Assembly: GCA_903839675.1 (NCBI GenBank)
Contig: CAIMDB010000028.1
Location: 326,301-390,300, forward strand
Origin: an uncultured Sphingomonadales bacterium
GTDB lineage: Bacteria > Pseudomonadota > Alphaproteobacteria > Sphingomonadales > Sphingomonadaceae
DNA length: 64,000 nucleotides
Direction of reading: 5' to 3'
Shown: positions 42,735 through 52,025 of the stretch, in pieces
Layout: each line of letters starts with the position of its first letter
Numbering within the stretch: the first letter of the stretch is position 1
Notes under the pieces: model-generated
Databases searched by the model: none
What the model was told of the DNA's origin: nothing
Seen by the model: only the letters and a program-made list of their open reading frames with translations
Translations under genes and position numbers: made by a program

Positions 42735-44783
42735 TCAGGCCAGATTGATGAGGATGTTGCCGACAGGATCGACAGTGCCGACGCAATCGGATTCGATCAG
42801 CGTCGTGGAGTCCATTTCGCAGACGATGGCAGGTCCGGGGATGATGTCCCCCGCCTTCAGCAGGGCCCGGTCATAGATGACCGCTGCATGTTCGCGACCG
42901 TCCATCCAGAGCGTGTGATCGCGCAGCTTGGCAGCAGCTGGATCTCCATTGCCCTTTTCAATCGGCGGTGAAGGCAGATCAAGCGCACGGCCCAAGGCCA
43001 CGGCCCGCAGGTTCACGATTTCGTGCGGGGTATCCATGTTGAAGGTGAAGAGGCGCTTATGCTCCTCATCAAAGCGGCCCAGAATGCCGGCAATGCCTTC
43101 CGCCGCAAGCAGATCAGCCGAGATCGTCAACGGCACTTCAAACGCCTGTCCGGCATAGCGGACATCGACTTCAAACGCGGTCGTGATCTCATCCGCCGGA
43201 ACACCGTCGGACAGGAGTTCGCCCGTCACCTGCTCGGCCATTTCGGCGAGCACCGCGATCAGATCTTCTGGCTTCGTATCCTGCGCCAGACGCGACCAGG
43301 AGCGGGCCGTTTCCGTCCGCATCCGGGTGGTCGCATCGCCGAGCGCGCACAGCACGCCGGGGCTGACGGGAGAGATGGCAGGCCAGCTGCCCATCAGCTT
43401 GGCGACGGCATTCACGTGCAGCGGCCCTGCGCCGCCAAAGCCCATCAACGCGAAGTCGCGCGGATCATAGCCTTGCTGGACGGAGATCATCCGCAAGGCG
43501 CCAAACATGTTTTCATTGACGATGTCGATGATGCCGCGCGCCGCCGCCATCAGGTCAATGCCAAGCGCATCAGCGATGGTCTGGACCGCCGCCTTGGCGC
43601 CCTCGCGATCAAGCTTGAAAGTCCCGCCGAGCAGATTTTCCGGCAGATAGCCGAGCACGACATTGGCATCGGTCACGGTCGGAGCAACGCCGCCTTTGCC
43701 GTACGCGACCGGCCCCGGCACGGCACCGGCGCTCTGCGGGCCGACGCGCAGTGCGCGAGTGAGTTCCGGCACATAAGCGATGGAGCCGCCGCCTGCGCCC
43801 ACCGTCTTCACATCAAGTGCCGAGGCGCGGACGGAGAGATGGCCGACTTCGGTCGTGCGCTGACGGCGTGGTTCCAGATTTTCAATCAGAGCCACGTCAG
43901 TGCTGGTGCCGCCAACATCGAGCGTCAGGATGTTCTTGATGCCCGCATTGCGGCCAACCCAGATGGCGCCGGTGACGCCACCTGCCGGACCCGACATCAG
44001 GATGCTGACGGGATGCTCTTCCGCCTTGGCCGCGCTCATCAGGCCGCCATCGGACCGCAGCAGCGACAGCTTGCCCGTCATGCCTTCCTTGGCCAGACGG
44101 TTGCGCAGGTTCGACACATATTTGCCGACCACCGGACGCACCGATGCGTTGGCAACCGTCGTCAGCGTCCGCTCATATTCCTGCATTTCGGGCAGAACTT
44201 CATGGCTGAGCGAAACGGGGATGCCCGGCAGGACTTCAGCGGCGATCTTGCCGATGCGCGCTTCATGCGCGCCACTGGCATAAGCATTGATCAGGCTGAC
44301 CGTGATCGCCTCAACGCCCTGACCTTTCAGATAGGTCAGCTGGGTGCGGACATCGGCCTCATCGAGCGGGCGGACTTCTTTGCCTTCCGCATTCATGCGG
44401 CCCTTGACGGTGACGGTGTTCTCCAGCGCGGCCAGCGGCTGCGGCTTGGGCCAGATGATCCATGCGGCCAGACCACCGGGCACGAAGCTGCGCGCGATCT
44501 GCATGATGTCGCGATAGCCTTCGGTGGTGATAAGGCCGACCTTGGCGCCTTTGCCTTCCAGCACGGCATTGGTCGCAACCGTTGTGCCGTGAAGGAAATA
44601 GTCAATCTGATTGGCGGCCACACCGGCATTCGCGCAGATGGCTGTCACGCCATTCAAAATGCCTTCAGAGGAATCATGCGGCGTCGATGGCGTCTTGTGC
44701 CGCCAAAATGCGCCGGTCGCTGTGTCGAACAGCAGGAGATCGGTAAATGTACCGCCGACATCCACACCCAAACGATAACCCAT
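42735..44783 (-). CDS. Hydantoinase A/oxoprolinase-family subunit
   Basis: The 682-residue protein starts YRLGVDVGGTFTDLLLFD, the phosphate-binding motif of the ASKHA ATPase fold, and contains FLHGTTVATNAVLEGKGAKVGLITTEGYRD, LRSDGGLMSAAKAEEHPVSILMSGPAGG and TLDVGGTSTDVALI. It phosphorylates the substrate with ATP for ring opening or carboxylation, with the B subunit. It lies 18 bases after the lyase gene in the same operon. Confidence 0.92.
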   Translation of the reverse strand: MGYRLGVDVGGTFTDLLLFDTATGAFWRHKTPSTPHDSSEGILNGVTAICANAGVAANQIDYFLHGTTVATNAVLEGKGAKVGLITTEGYRDIMQIARSFVPGGLAAWIIWPKPQPLAALENTVTVKGRMNAEGKEVRPLDEADVRTQLTYLKGQGVEAITVSLINAYASGAHEARIGKIAAEVLPGIPVSLSHEVLPEMQEYERTLTTVANASVRPVVGKYVSNLRNRLAKEGMTGKLSLLRSDGGLMSAAKAEEHPVSILMSGPAGGVTGAIWVGRNAGIKNILTLDVGGTSTDVALIENLEPRRQRTTEVGHLSVRASALDVKTVGAGGGSIAYVPELTRALRVGPQSAGAVPGPVAYGKGGVAPTVTDANVVLGYLPENLLGGTFKLDREGAKAAVQTIADALGIDLMAAARGIIDIVNENMFGALRMISVQQGYDPRDFALMGFGGAGPLHVNAVAKLMGSWPAISPVSPGVLCALGDATTRMRTETARSWSRLAQDTKPEDLIAVLAEMAEQVTGELLSDGVPADEITTAFEVDVRYAGQAFEVPLTISADLLAAEGIAGILGRFDEEHKRLFTFNMDTPHEIVNLRAVALGRALDLPSPPIEKGNGDPAAAKLRDHTLWMDGREHAAVIYDRALLKAGDIIPGPAIVCEMDSTTLIESDCVGTVDPVGNILINLA

Positions 44784-44801
44784 GGATCGAAAGTCCCTTC
44801 T

Positions 44802-45710
44802 TTATGCCTGTTTGGGGAAAGGCGGCGCTTTGGCCACCATGCCCGGAAGTGTGCGCTGCATGATCTCGCCCAGCCAGTGATTGGCCGAAACGAGCGCGGA
44901 AAGATCTAGGCTGGTGCGCACGCCTGCGCGCTCCAGCATGTAAACGACGTCCTCGGTGGAGACGTTGCCCGCCGCCCCGGGAGCGAAGGGACAGCCGCCC
45001 AGCCCGCCGATGGAGGCGTCAACGGTCACGGCACCCGCCTCAATCGCGGCCCACACATTGGCGAGGCCCGTGCCACGCGTATTGTGGAAATGAACGCGGA
45101 CCGGGATGTGCGGAACGGCCGCTCGAACCTTGGCCACCAAAGCGGACACCTGCGCCGGATTGCCGACGCCGATCGTATCAGCAAGGCCAATCTCCACCGG
45201 ACCTGCTTCCGCGAGCGCAACCGCCATGGCCACCACACGGTCCTGCGCCACGTCGCCCTCAAACGGGCAGCCGAAAGACGCGCCGATGGTCACTTGGCCT
45301 GACTTGCCTGCCGCCTGTGACAGGGCGATGATTTCCTTGGCGGCGTCGACCGACCCGTCGCTTGTCTGCCCCTGATTGGCCATGGCAAAGCTGTCGGTGG
45401 AAACGGCCACAGCACCCAATTGGTCAATGCGCCCGGTGGCGAGCGCCCGCGTTGCGCCACGCGCATTCATGACAAGACCGATAAAGGTCACGTCGTCGCG
45501 CTCGGGCAGGCCTTCGCAGACCGCTTCGGCGTCCGCCATTTGCGGCACAGCCTTGGGGTTGACGAAGCTTGTCACCTCAATCCTGCGCGAGCCCGCCGCA
45601 ATGGCACGCTCAATTAGCGCGATCTTGTCCGCCGTTGCGATCAGCGTCTTTTCGTTTTGAAGGCCATCGCGCGGGGCGACTTCGACCATTTCAATCTGAT
45701 CGGGGCCCAT
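44802..45710 (-). CDS. HMG-CoA lyase-like enzyme (DRE-TIM)
   Basis: The 302-residue TIM-barrel enzyme has VAPRDGLQNEK (metal-binding Asp and catalytic Arg), EVTSFVNPKAVPQMAD, VHFHNTRGTGLAN (metal-binding His pair) and GGLGGCPFAPGAAGNVSTED with the catalytic Cys. HMG-CoA lyase splits HMG-CoA to acetyl-CoA and acetoacetate; relatives split other 3-hydroxyacyl-CoAs such as citramalyl-CoA. Its ATG shares one base with the gntR stop. Confidence 0.88.
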   Translation of the reverse strand: MGPDQIEMVEVAPRDGLQNEKTLIATADKIALIERAIAAGSRRIEVTSFVNPKAVPQMADAEAVCEGLPERDDVTFIGLVMNARGATRALATGRIDQLGAVAVSTDSFAMANQGQTSDGSVDAAKEIIALSQAAGKSGQVTIGASFGCPFEGDVAQDRVVAMAVALAEAGPVEIGLADTIGVGNPAQVSALVAKVRAAVPHIPVRVHFHNTRGTGLANVWAAIEAGAVTVDASIGGLGGCPFAPGAAGNVSTEDVVYMLERAGVRTSLDLSALVSANHWLGEIMQRTLPGMVAKAPPFPKQA

Positions 45711-46378
45711 TATTCGGCAGCCTGCTGAAACTCGGCGGTCAGCCCATGCGCCTCGGCATAGGCATGATAGGCCCGCAAAATGTGGCTTGTCATGATGGCC
45801 TTGGCCCAGCCACCATCCCGGCGGGCAAAGGCGGCAATTAGCTCGTCATGTTCACTATGCGACCTGTAGAGTGCCTCGCGGCTATAGTGATGCGCCGTGC
45901 GCCAGACGACCGGCTGTTCAATCAACGTCCCCAGAAGTGACGCGAGCCGCCGCGATCCTGCCACTTCAAGAATGACGGCATGAAACTCCCGGTTGCCTTC
46001 CAAAAAGCCGCCGACGTCGGGCACGGGCTTCATGATCGCGTCGGCAATCTGGCGATTCGCGGCGCGAATGCGGGCCAGCGCGCCATCCGTCATCTGGTCG
46101 GCGGCGCGACGTGCCGCTTCGGCCTCCAAAATCGACCGCAGCTCAAAAGCATCGGCCACATCGTCCAGGGACCAATCCGCCACAAAGCTGCGCTGCGTAT
46201 CCGTGCGCACAACAAGAAGGTCGGATTCCAGCCGCCGCAGCGCGTCCCGCACCGGGGTCCGCGAGACGCCACACTTCTCGGCAAGAGCCTCTTCCACCAC
46301 CTGCGCTCCCGCCGGCAATTCGCCTGACAGAATCATGCTGCGGATGGCCTCGAAGGCGCGATCGGAAGCGCGCGACAT
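45710..46378 (-). CDS. GntR-family (FadR-type, FCD) regulator
   Basis: The 222-residue protein has an N-terminal winged helix (RMILSGELPAGAQVVEEALAEKCGVSRTPVRDALRRLESDLLV) and an all-helical FCD effector domain (ELRSILEAEAARRAADQM, NREFHAVILEVAGSRRL). FCD regulators bind small organic acids and release TGTATACA-type sites. Two such palindromes flank the divergent promoters here. ATG 46378 with GGGAG before it was preferred over an upstream TTG. It heads the catabolic operon, so the operon is probably self-regulated. Confidence 0.9.
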   Translation of the reverse strand: MSRASDRAFEAIRSMILSGELPAGAQVVEEALAEKCGVSRTPVRDALRRLESDLLVVRTDTQRSFVADWSLDDVADAFELRSILEAEAARRAADQMTDGALARIRAANRQIADAIMKPVPDVGGFLEGNREFHAVILEVAGSRRLASLLGTLIEQPVVWRTAHHYSREALYRSHSEHDELIAAFARRDGGWAKAIMTSHILRAYHAYAEAHGLTAEFQQAAE

Positions 46379-46410
46379 CTCTACTCCCAAAAAACTTGAC
46401 CAGAGCTATT

Positions 46411-46418
46411 TGTATACA
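46411..46418. promoter_or_regulatory. GntR operator, proximal to gntR
   Basis: TGTATACA, a perfect palindrome of the FadR/FCD operator class (core GTATAC), begins 33 bases upstream of the gntR ATG. A second identical copy lies 96 bases away at 46507. Confidence 0.72.
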
Positions 46419-46506
46419 TTATCCCCTCACCTCATCAAGTCGCGTTTAAGGGACAAGCCAAAAAGGGGCGCGGCAGCAAAGATCGGTCAGGGTTCGCGCT
46501 CATGAC

Positions 46507-46514
46507 TGTATACA
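46507..46514. promoter_or_regulatory. GntR operator, at the TonB receptor start
   Basis: The second TGTATACA directly abuts the GGGAGA ribosome-binding site of the TonB receptor (ATG 46527), so bound GntR protein would also block elongation or early transcription. Confidence 0.72.
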
Positions 46515-46526
46515 GGGAGATACCTA

Positions 46527-49037
46527 ATGACGTTTTCAAAATGGCTTCTTATGTCGACCGCAGGTGCGGTGACGTTCGCCGCCCCGGCCATGGCGCAAAT
46601 GACAGACGCCACGGCGCCGCAGGCAGAGGGCGAAGACACGATCATCGTCACAGCACGCCGCCAGAATGAACGGCTGCAGGATGTTCCGGCCTCGGTTGCG
46701 GTTATCACCGCTGAAGTCATCGGACGCACGGGTGCCACCAAGGCAGAAGATTTTGTCCGCCTGACACCCGGCATCACGATCGTGACGGGCACCGCAGAAG
46801 CGGGCGACACGCAGATCAACATCCGCGGCATCAACGGCGCACGCGACGCAGAAAGCTCGGTCGCGCTCGTCGTCGACGGCATTTTGAAGACCAACACAGC
46901 CCAGCTCAACCAGCCGCAGGGCACGTTGCGTCAGGTTGAAATGCTCAAAGGTCCGCAGGGCGCCATTTACGGCCGCAACGCTGCGGCCGGTGCCATCGTC
47001 ATCCAGACGCTGAAGCCAACCGATACGCTCACCGGTGCGGCCAAGCTGTCTTACGGCGAGTACAATACATGGGAATCGACCGCGCACATTGCAGGTCCGC
47101 TTGGCGCGGGCGCAGGCTTCGTGCTGTCAGGTTATGCCAGCAAGTCGGATGGTTTTTACCGCAACGTCTTCACCGATTCCAAGACCGTGGATGACAAGCA
47201 GAATTGGGCGCTTGACGGCCGCATCCTTGTTGGCGAAGGCGGCCCAACGCAGCTCGACCTCAAGGCGCGCTATGCCGAATTCAGCGGCGCATCGCTGCCC
47301 TTCAACGCAGCCTTCCACCTGCCCAATTTCGCCGCCGCAAACCCCGCCTTCTACGAAGACGTGAACAAGCACCCGTTCAAATTCTATAACAACATCCGTC
47401 CGACCAATGACCAGACGAGCCTCGACTTCTCGGCAAAGCTGGATCACGAATTGTCAGACAGCCTGAAGCTTGTTGGCTGGGCGCTGTATTCCGACGTTGA
47501 TCAGGATCTGGTGGCTGACGGCACCTCGGCAGACTTTGCCCGCTTCATCAGCGCTGCCGGTCCCGGCGGGCAGGCCACCGTCAACGCCTGCTTTGCGAGC
47601 ACAGCTGCGCTTACCGGCTATCCCGTTAATGCGCCGGGCGGCATCGGGGCGATCCCGGTTCCGTTCATCTTTGCGCCAGCCAACGGCTCCACCTTCGGGC
47701 CGTACAGCCCGACGACCTGTGACGGGACACAGTATCAGGTTCGCAAGCAGACCGACTTCAGCACCGAATGGCGCCTGATGGGTGATGCCGGCAACATCAA
47801 CTGGCAATTGGGTGCCTATTACCTGCACATCAACCGCACCGTGGGTGTCAGCCTTGGCGCCGACACGGGCAATGGCGTGATCAAAAATCTCTACAACGCC
47901 CCATCAACAACCAACCCGACGACACTGCTTCTCGCCGACCGCTTCAACACCAATGTCTATGCAGCGTTCGGTGCGGTTGAATGGAAGGCCAGCGACAAGT
48001 TCGATGCCGGTGTTGCCGTGCGCTATGACGTGGAAGACCGGAAAGCCTCTTCGCTTGTCCCGACCGCAATTGATCCGTTCTCGGGCGGCCCAATCAACCC
48101 CGGTCAGGCTTTCGGTGCACTGAAGGACAAGAGCGCAAGCTTCAAGCAGTTCGAACCCAAGGTGACGCTGAGCTACAAGCCCAATGATGACCTCAACATC
48201 TATGGCAACTGGGGCATCGGCTTCAAATCCGGCGGCTTTAACAACCAGGGATCGGCCCAGCTGATCACCAACAGCTTCGTCAACTTCTTCGGCGCCAATG
48301 TGAAGGTGAACGACCAGTATAAGAAGGAATGGTCGAGCGCGTTTGAAGCCGGTGTGAAGGGCAACCTTGCCGACGGCGCGGTGACCTTTGACCTCGCGGG
48401 CTACTACACGCAGGTCCACGACATGCAGTTCTTCGAATTCTTCGTGGGCGGCTTCGGCCTGCTGCGCGTTGTGTCGAACATCGACCGTGTCGACCTGAAG
48501 GGCGTAGAACTCTCCACCACGGTCAAGCCGGTCCGCGGCGTCAAGTTGTTCGGTTCGTTCAACTACACCGATAGCAAGATCAAGCAGAACAGCTCACGCC
48601 CCTATACAGTTGGCAACAAGTCCCCCTACACGGCGGACTATACGCTGAACGTTGGCGTCGATCTGGACCATGCTGTGTCGGATGATCTGAAGATCGTCGG
48701 TCGTGTCGATTACCGCCTGACTGGCCCGACCTGGTTCCACACCGTGCAGAACCAGTCGATCCCGACGCTGTTCTCCGGCCTGCTGCCGGGCTCCGCCCTC
48801 GCACTTCCTGCCTTTGTCGGTGACGGCAAGTATGATGTCGCGAAGCGGAATTCCTTTGGCGTCATGAACGGACGTATCGGCATCCAGTCGGACCGCTTCG
48901 GTCTGGCGGTGTTCGCCAACAACCTGCTCAACAAGCGCTATCTCAACGAAGTCATCACGGCTGTTGAATTTGGCGGTTCGTTCATCACGCCGGGCACGCG
49001 TCGCCTGATCGGCGTGGAAGGCAGCGTGAAGTTCTAA
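46527..49037 (+). CDS. TonB-dependent receptor
   Basis: The 836-residue outer membrane receptor has a signal peptide (1-23), a TonB box-like segment (EDTIIVTARR, about 36-45), a plug domain (DVPASVAVI ... VEMLKGPQGAIYGRNAAAGAI) and a beta-barrel ending in GSVKF with terminal Phe, the BAM signal. It imports a large or scarce substrate with energy from TonB. It is divergent from the GntR-led catabolic operon and shares its operators, so it probably imports the substrate of that pathway. A terminator follows. Confidence 0.93.
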   Translation: MTFSKWLLMSTAGAVTFAAPAMAQMTDATAPQAEGEDTIIVTARRQNERLQDVPASVAVITAEVIGRTGATKAEDFVRLTPGITIVTGTAEAGDTQINIRGINGARDAESSVALVVDGILKTNTAQLNQPQGTLRQVEMLKGPQGAIYGRNAAAGAIVIQTLKPTDTLTGAAKLSYGEYNTWESTAHIAGPLGAGAGFVLSGYASKSDGFYRNVFTDSKTVDDKQNWALDGRILVGEGGPTQLDLKARYAEFSGASLPFNAAFHLPNFAAANPAFYEDVNKHPFKFYNNIRPTNDQTSLDFSAKLDHELSDSLKLVGWALYSDVDQDLVADGTSADFARFISAAGPGGQATVNACFASTAALTGYPVNAPGGIGAIPVPFIFAPANGSTFGPYSPTTCDGTQYQVRKQTDFSTEWRLMGDAGNINWQLGAYYLHINRTVGVSLGADTGNGVIKNLYNAPSTTNPTTLLLADRFNTNVYAAFGAVEWKASDKFDAGVAVRYDVEDRKASSLVPTAIDPFSGGPINPGQAFGALKDKSASFKQFEPKVTLSYKPNDDLNIYGNWGIGFKSGGFNNQGSAQLITNSFVNFFGANVKVNDQYKKEWSSAFEAGVKGNLADGAVTFDLAGYYTQVHDMQFFEFFVGGFGLLRVVSNIDRVDLKGVELSTTVKPVRGVKLFGSFNYTDSKIKQNSSRPYTVGNKSPYTADYTLNVGVDLDHAVSDDLKIVGRVDYRLTGPTWFHTVQNQSIPTLFSGLLPGSALALPAFVGDGKYDVAKRNSFGVMNGRIGIQSDRFGLAVFANNLLNKRYLNEVITAVEFGGSFITPGTRRLIGVEGSVKF

Positions 49038-49064
49038 AATAAAAGCGCCTTTGGCGTCGCAGAG

Positions 49065-49098
49065 GCCCCGTCCTGTCACCCGACAGGGCGGGGCTTTT
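49065..49098 (+). terminator. Intrinsic terminator of the TonB receptor gene
   Basis: GCCCCGTCCTGTC pairs with GACAGGGCGGGGC (13 bp, one G-T pair, four-base loop ACCC) and is followed by TTTT. Confidence 0.88.
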
Positions 49099-49102
49099 GC
49101 AT

Positions 49103-49360
49103 TTAGGGCGTGTCGTCGCCTGATACGTCTGCCTGTTCGGCGAGGTCCGCATCTTCCTCCGCAAATTCGCGCGCGATATCGGCATCCAGCTTATCCAGCG
49201 GTGCCTGTTTGAGCGCGCGGGTTTTGGCAAGTGCGCCTTCCACCGCCCAAGCTGCGGCCGCCGTCAGCGCGATCTTGCGACGGCTTTCCAGTGGCTCCGC
49301 TGCGGCCTTGGCCCGCTGCAGGGCCTCCTGTTCCTGACAGAAGCTTTCGGAAACGCGCAT
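49103..49360 (-). CDS. Small acidic/Ala-rich protein of unknown function
   Basis: The 85-residue protein is largely alpha-helical and Ala/Glu-rich (KIALTAAAAWAVEGALAKTRALKQAP) with an acidic tail. No family was recognised. It lies 11 bases after the 42-residue basic protein gene on the same strand, which suggests one transcript. Confidence 0.55.
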   Translation of the reverse strand: MRVSESFCQEQEALQRAKAAAEPLESRRKIALTAAAAWAVEGALAKTRALKQAPLDKLDADIAREFAEEDADLAEQADVSGDDTP

Positions 49361-49371
49361 GTCCGTCGATC

Positions 49372-49500
49372 CTATCGTTTCATATGTTCCAGACCGGCCA
49401 CAACGCCGCTCTTTTCGGAAGGTTTGGAGGCATTGGACTTCGGCTTTTCCGCCTTGGGCTTGCGCACTTCGCGGTTCGATTTCTTCTGGGATTTAGCCAT
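49372..49500 (-). CDS. Small Lys-rich protein, 42 residues
   Basis: MAKSQKKSNREVRKPKAEK and the following PKSNASKPSEKSG make a strongly basic peptide with KPK repeats, ending GLEHMKR. Small proteins starting MAKSQKxSNRE are conserved in alphaproteobacteria without known role. Two ATG codons are adjacent; the second has better distance to AGGA. It is followed after 11 bases by the acidic 85-residue protein. Confidence 0.7.
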   Translation of the reverse strand: MAKSQKKSNREVRKPKAEKPKSNASKPSEKSGVVAGLEHMKR

Positions 49501-49762
49501 CATGATGTCCTTTCAGGAACGAGAGGCAGGCGCTGGGTTATGTCGCTTAAAAAATGCGGCAACCGAATTCAGGTCTTGGGGCGGCGCGCCGCGCCTTTGT
49601 GCGCAGGGCAGGCTTGCGCTCTATGGAGCGTCGAAGCATTCGTCAGATATGGGCGCCAAGCCCGGCCTTTACAAGACGGAGCGGGAGCCTCGGCCGCGGC
49701 AGAGCCTCAATTTAGTATGACGTGGAAACATCTCTGTCGCGGCGAGTTAAACGATCTGACAG

Positions 49763-50818
49763 ATGAAGAGATATCGCCGCCGTATCCTTTTTGTGGCTTT
49801 GGCCGCATTGGCCTTAGCAATTGCCGGCTATTGGCTGTTCGCGCCCCGCGACCCGGAAGTGGCCACGCTGATCATCAAAAAGGCCCCAGCAGACCGTGTT
49901 CTTGCGGTGAACGGGCGGATCCGGCCGCGCCTTCAAGTGGATATCCGTCCCTCGCTCGGCGGGGAGCTGATTGCCCTGCCTTTCGATGTGGGAGACAGGG
50001 TGGCCGCCGGGCAAGTGATTGCCAAGATCGACGACGCTCCTGAACAAGCGGCCATTGCCCAAGCTAAAGCCTCTGTTGCGACACAACAGGCAACGCTCGC
50101 GCAGGCCCGGCGGGATTTGGCGCGGTTCGCCTCCCTTGGGCAGTTTGCCACCAAGCGGGAAGTCGAACAACGGCGCCTAACGGTCGTGGAAGGAGAGCGC
50201 GAGCTCACGCGCCTTCGGGCTGCCGTTGTGCAGGCGAGTGAACAGCGTGACCGGCGCGTGTTGCGCGCGCCCTTTGCCGGGGTCATTTTGGAGCGACCGG
50301 TCGACCCCGGGCAGACCGTTGGGCTAGACAGCGTCATTTACCGGCTCGCTGACCTCTCAAGCCCTGAAATCAGTGTTGAGGTCGACGAGGTCTATGCCGC
50401 TGAAATCCGGCCGGGAATGGACGCAACTATGGCCATGCCCGGGCAACAACGCCCGCTCAAAGCAAAGGTGCTGCATGTCGAACCCCGCGTCGATCCAGCC
50501 ACCGGCGCGCGCGCGGTCCGCCTGGGCCTGATCGGAGGCACTGTCGATGCACCTTCCGGGCTGACTGTCACCGTCAATCTGCTCATTGAACGGCGGCAAG
50601 ATGCCCTCAGTGTGCCGAGAAGCGCGCTGATCTCCTCGGGCGCCACCGCCCAAGTGCGTATTGTCGGCGCGGACAACGTCGTCACCGAACAGAGGGTCAC
50701 CATCATCGACTGGCCGGCCGATTCGGTGATCGTCACCCGCGGGCTTCAGCCGGGTGCGCGGATATTGGCAGATCCGGGGTCAGCTGCACCGGGCGACAAG
50801 GTGCGGGTTAGCCCGTGA
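49763..50818 (+). CDS. HlyD/MacA-type periplasmic adaptor
   Basis: The 351-residue protein has an N-terminal anchor helix (7-26), a split lipoyl domain (LGGELIALPFDVGDRVAAGQVIAKI and RAPFAGVILERPVDPGQTV), a coiled-coil hairpin (AKASVATQQATLAQARRDLARF, about 110-170) and beta-barrel/MP domains. It would connect the inner-membrane ABC pump downstream with an outer membrane channel. The three genes overlap or nearly touch. The partner type (FtsX-like permease) is MacAB-like, not a type I secretion pump. Confidence 0.88.
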   Translation: MKRYRRRILFVALAALALAIAGYWLFAPRDPEVATLIIKKAPADRVLAVNGRIRPRLQVDIRPSLGGELIALPFDVGDRVAAGQVIAKIDDAPEQAAIAQAKASVATQQATLAQARRDLARFASLGQFATKREVEQRRLTVVEGERELTRLRAAVVQASEQRDRRVLRAPFAGVILERPVDPGQTVGLDSVIYRLADLSSPEISVEVDEVYAAEIRPGMDATMAMPGQQRPLKAKVLHVEPRVDPATGARAVRLGLIGGTVDAPSGLTVTVNLLIERRQDALSVPRSALISSGATAQVRIVGADNVVTEQRVTIIDWPADSVIVTRGLQPGARILADPGSAAPGDKVRVSP

Positions 50819-50819
50819 A

Positions 50820-52025
50820 ATGACGCCCTATGCGGTCAAACTGGCCTTCCGGCATTTGTTCTCCCACCCCGGGCAGACCGCGTTGCTGATGGCCGGAGTG
50901 GCGCTTGGCGTCAGCGTCTTCATTTTCATGAGCGCGCTGATCGGCGGGCTGGCAACCTTGCTGACGTTGCGCACCGTCGGCAGCATTCCGCACATCGTGC
51001 TGGAAATGCCGGACCGTGACCCTGCGGTTCTGAATGGCAATCCGGGTGCGCAAGTGGTGCTTCAGAAGGACCTTAGTCGCCGCGATCAGATTGCGATTTG
51101 GCAGCCGATGATCCCGATTATCGAAAAGACCGCCGGGGTGATCGCCGTCTCCCCGCAGATTAGAGGCTCTGCCTTTGTTGTGCGCGGGCAGGCTGTGTCG
51201 CCGGTCGGCGTTATCGGCACGATGGCGGGCAAATTGTCGGACATCGCCAATATTGACGCCGCAATTGTTGCCGGGTCGGGCAGTCTGCCGGCGGACGGTA
51301 TTCTCATCGGCAGCGTTCTTGCGCGCGATCTCGGGCTTCGGGTGGGGCAGGTCGTGCAGCTGACCTCTGATCGGGGTCGCTCCCGCAGCTTCAGGATTGG
51401 CGGGGTCTTCACCTTGGGCATCGCCAGCGCGGATCGCCAGTCCATCTATATGAACTTCACGACCGCCAGAGCCCTTTTCGACCTGTCGACAGGCGTCTCG
51501 CGGATCGAAATCAAGGTGCGGCCTGCAACTGGCGCCCCGGGCATCGCCGAGCGCCTCCGCCGCTCGACCGGCCTTAAGGCCACGGCTTGGACCGAGGACA
51601 ACCAGCAGCTTTTTGAAGGTCTGGATGCGCAGGCCCGCACCGGCACGATCATCAAGGCCTTCTCGCTGGTCACCATCATCGTCGGGATCGCCAGCGCCAT
51701 GCTGTTGTCCATTGTCCGGCGGCAGGCCGAGATCGGGATCATGCGGGCCATGGGGGCCAGCCGGGGGCTCGTCATCTCTATCTACGTTCTGGAAGGGACG
51801 TTGATTGGCTTCATTGGCGCGATCATCGGCGCGCTGGCCGCATGGCTGGCGCTGCTGCCCCTGCCGCCGGTGAGTGCGGTGCAAAGCGGTGGACTGCCGA
51901 TTGACCAGACGCAGGGCGATTTCCTTCTTGCGATTGCGCTGACCACGGTTGCCGCCATGCTCGCCTCGATCCTCCCTGCCCGTCGCGCCGCGCGGATCGA
52001 TCCGGTGGAAGCAATCGGCGCATGA
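50820..52025 (+). CDS. FtsX-type ABC transporter permease
   Basis: The 401-residue protein has four membrane helices, one near residues 20-45 and three between about 280 and 395, with a large periplasmic domain between, the plan of MacB/LolC/LolE permeases. The SIVRRQAEIGIMRAMGASRG motif at the cytoplasmic loop contacts the ATPase. ATG 50820 follows the adaptor stop by one base, and the stop overlaps the ATPase start by four. Confidence 0.88.
   Translation: MTPYAVKLAFRHLFSHPGQTALLMAGVALGVSVFIFMSALIGGLATLLTLRTVGSIPHIVLEMPDRDPAVLNGNPGAQVVLQKDLSRRDQIAIWQPMIPIIEKTAGVIAVSPQIRGSAFVVRGQAVSPVGVIGTMAGKLSDIANIDAAIVAGSGSLPADGILIGSVLARDLGLRVGQVVQLTSDRGRSRSFRIGGVFTLGIASADRQSIYMNFTTARALFDLSTGVSRIEIKVRPATGAPGIAERLRRSTGLKATAWTEDNQQLFEGLDAQARTGTIIKAFSLVTIIVGIASAMLLSIVRRQAEIGIMRAMGASRGLVISIYVLEGTLIGFIGAIIGALAAWLALLPLPPVSAVQSGGLPIDQTQGDFLLAIALTTVAAMLASILPARRAARIDPVEAIGA

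Noticed and set aside
41585..42748. Open frame of about 387 codons on the plus strand opposite the hydantoinase B gene
   Set aside because: Antisense to a clear HyuB homologue, no ribosome-binding site or recognisable domain.
43023..44909. Open frame of about 628 codons on the plus strand opposite the hydantoinase A gene
   Set aside because: Antisense of a clear HyuA homologue; composition and lack of motifs show it is a shadow.
50808..51884. Open frame of about 358 codons opposite the ABC permease
   Set aside because: Hydrophilic, His/Asp/Arg-rich translation typical of reverse reading of a membrane protein gene.
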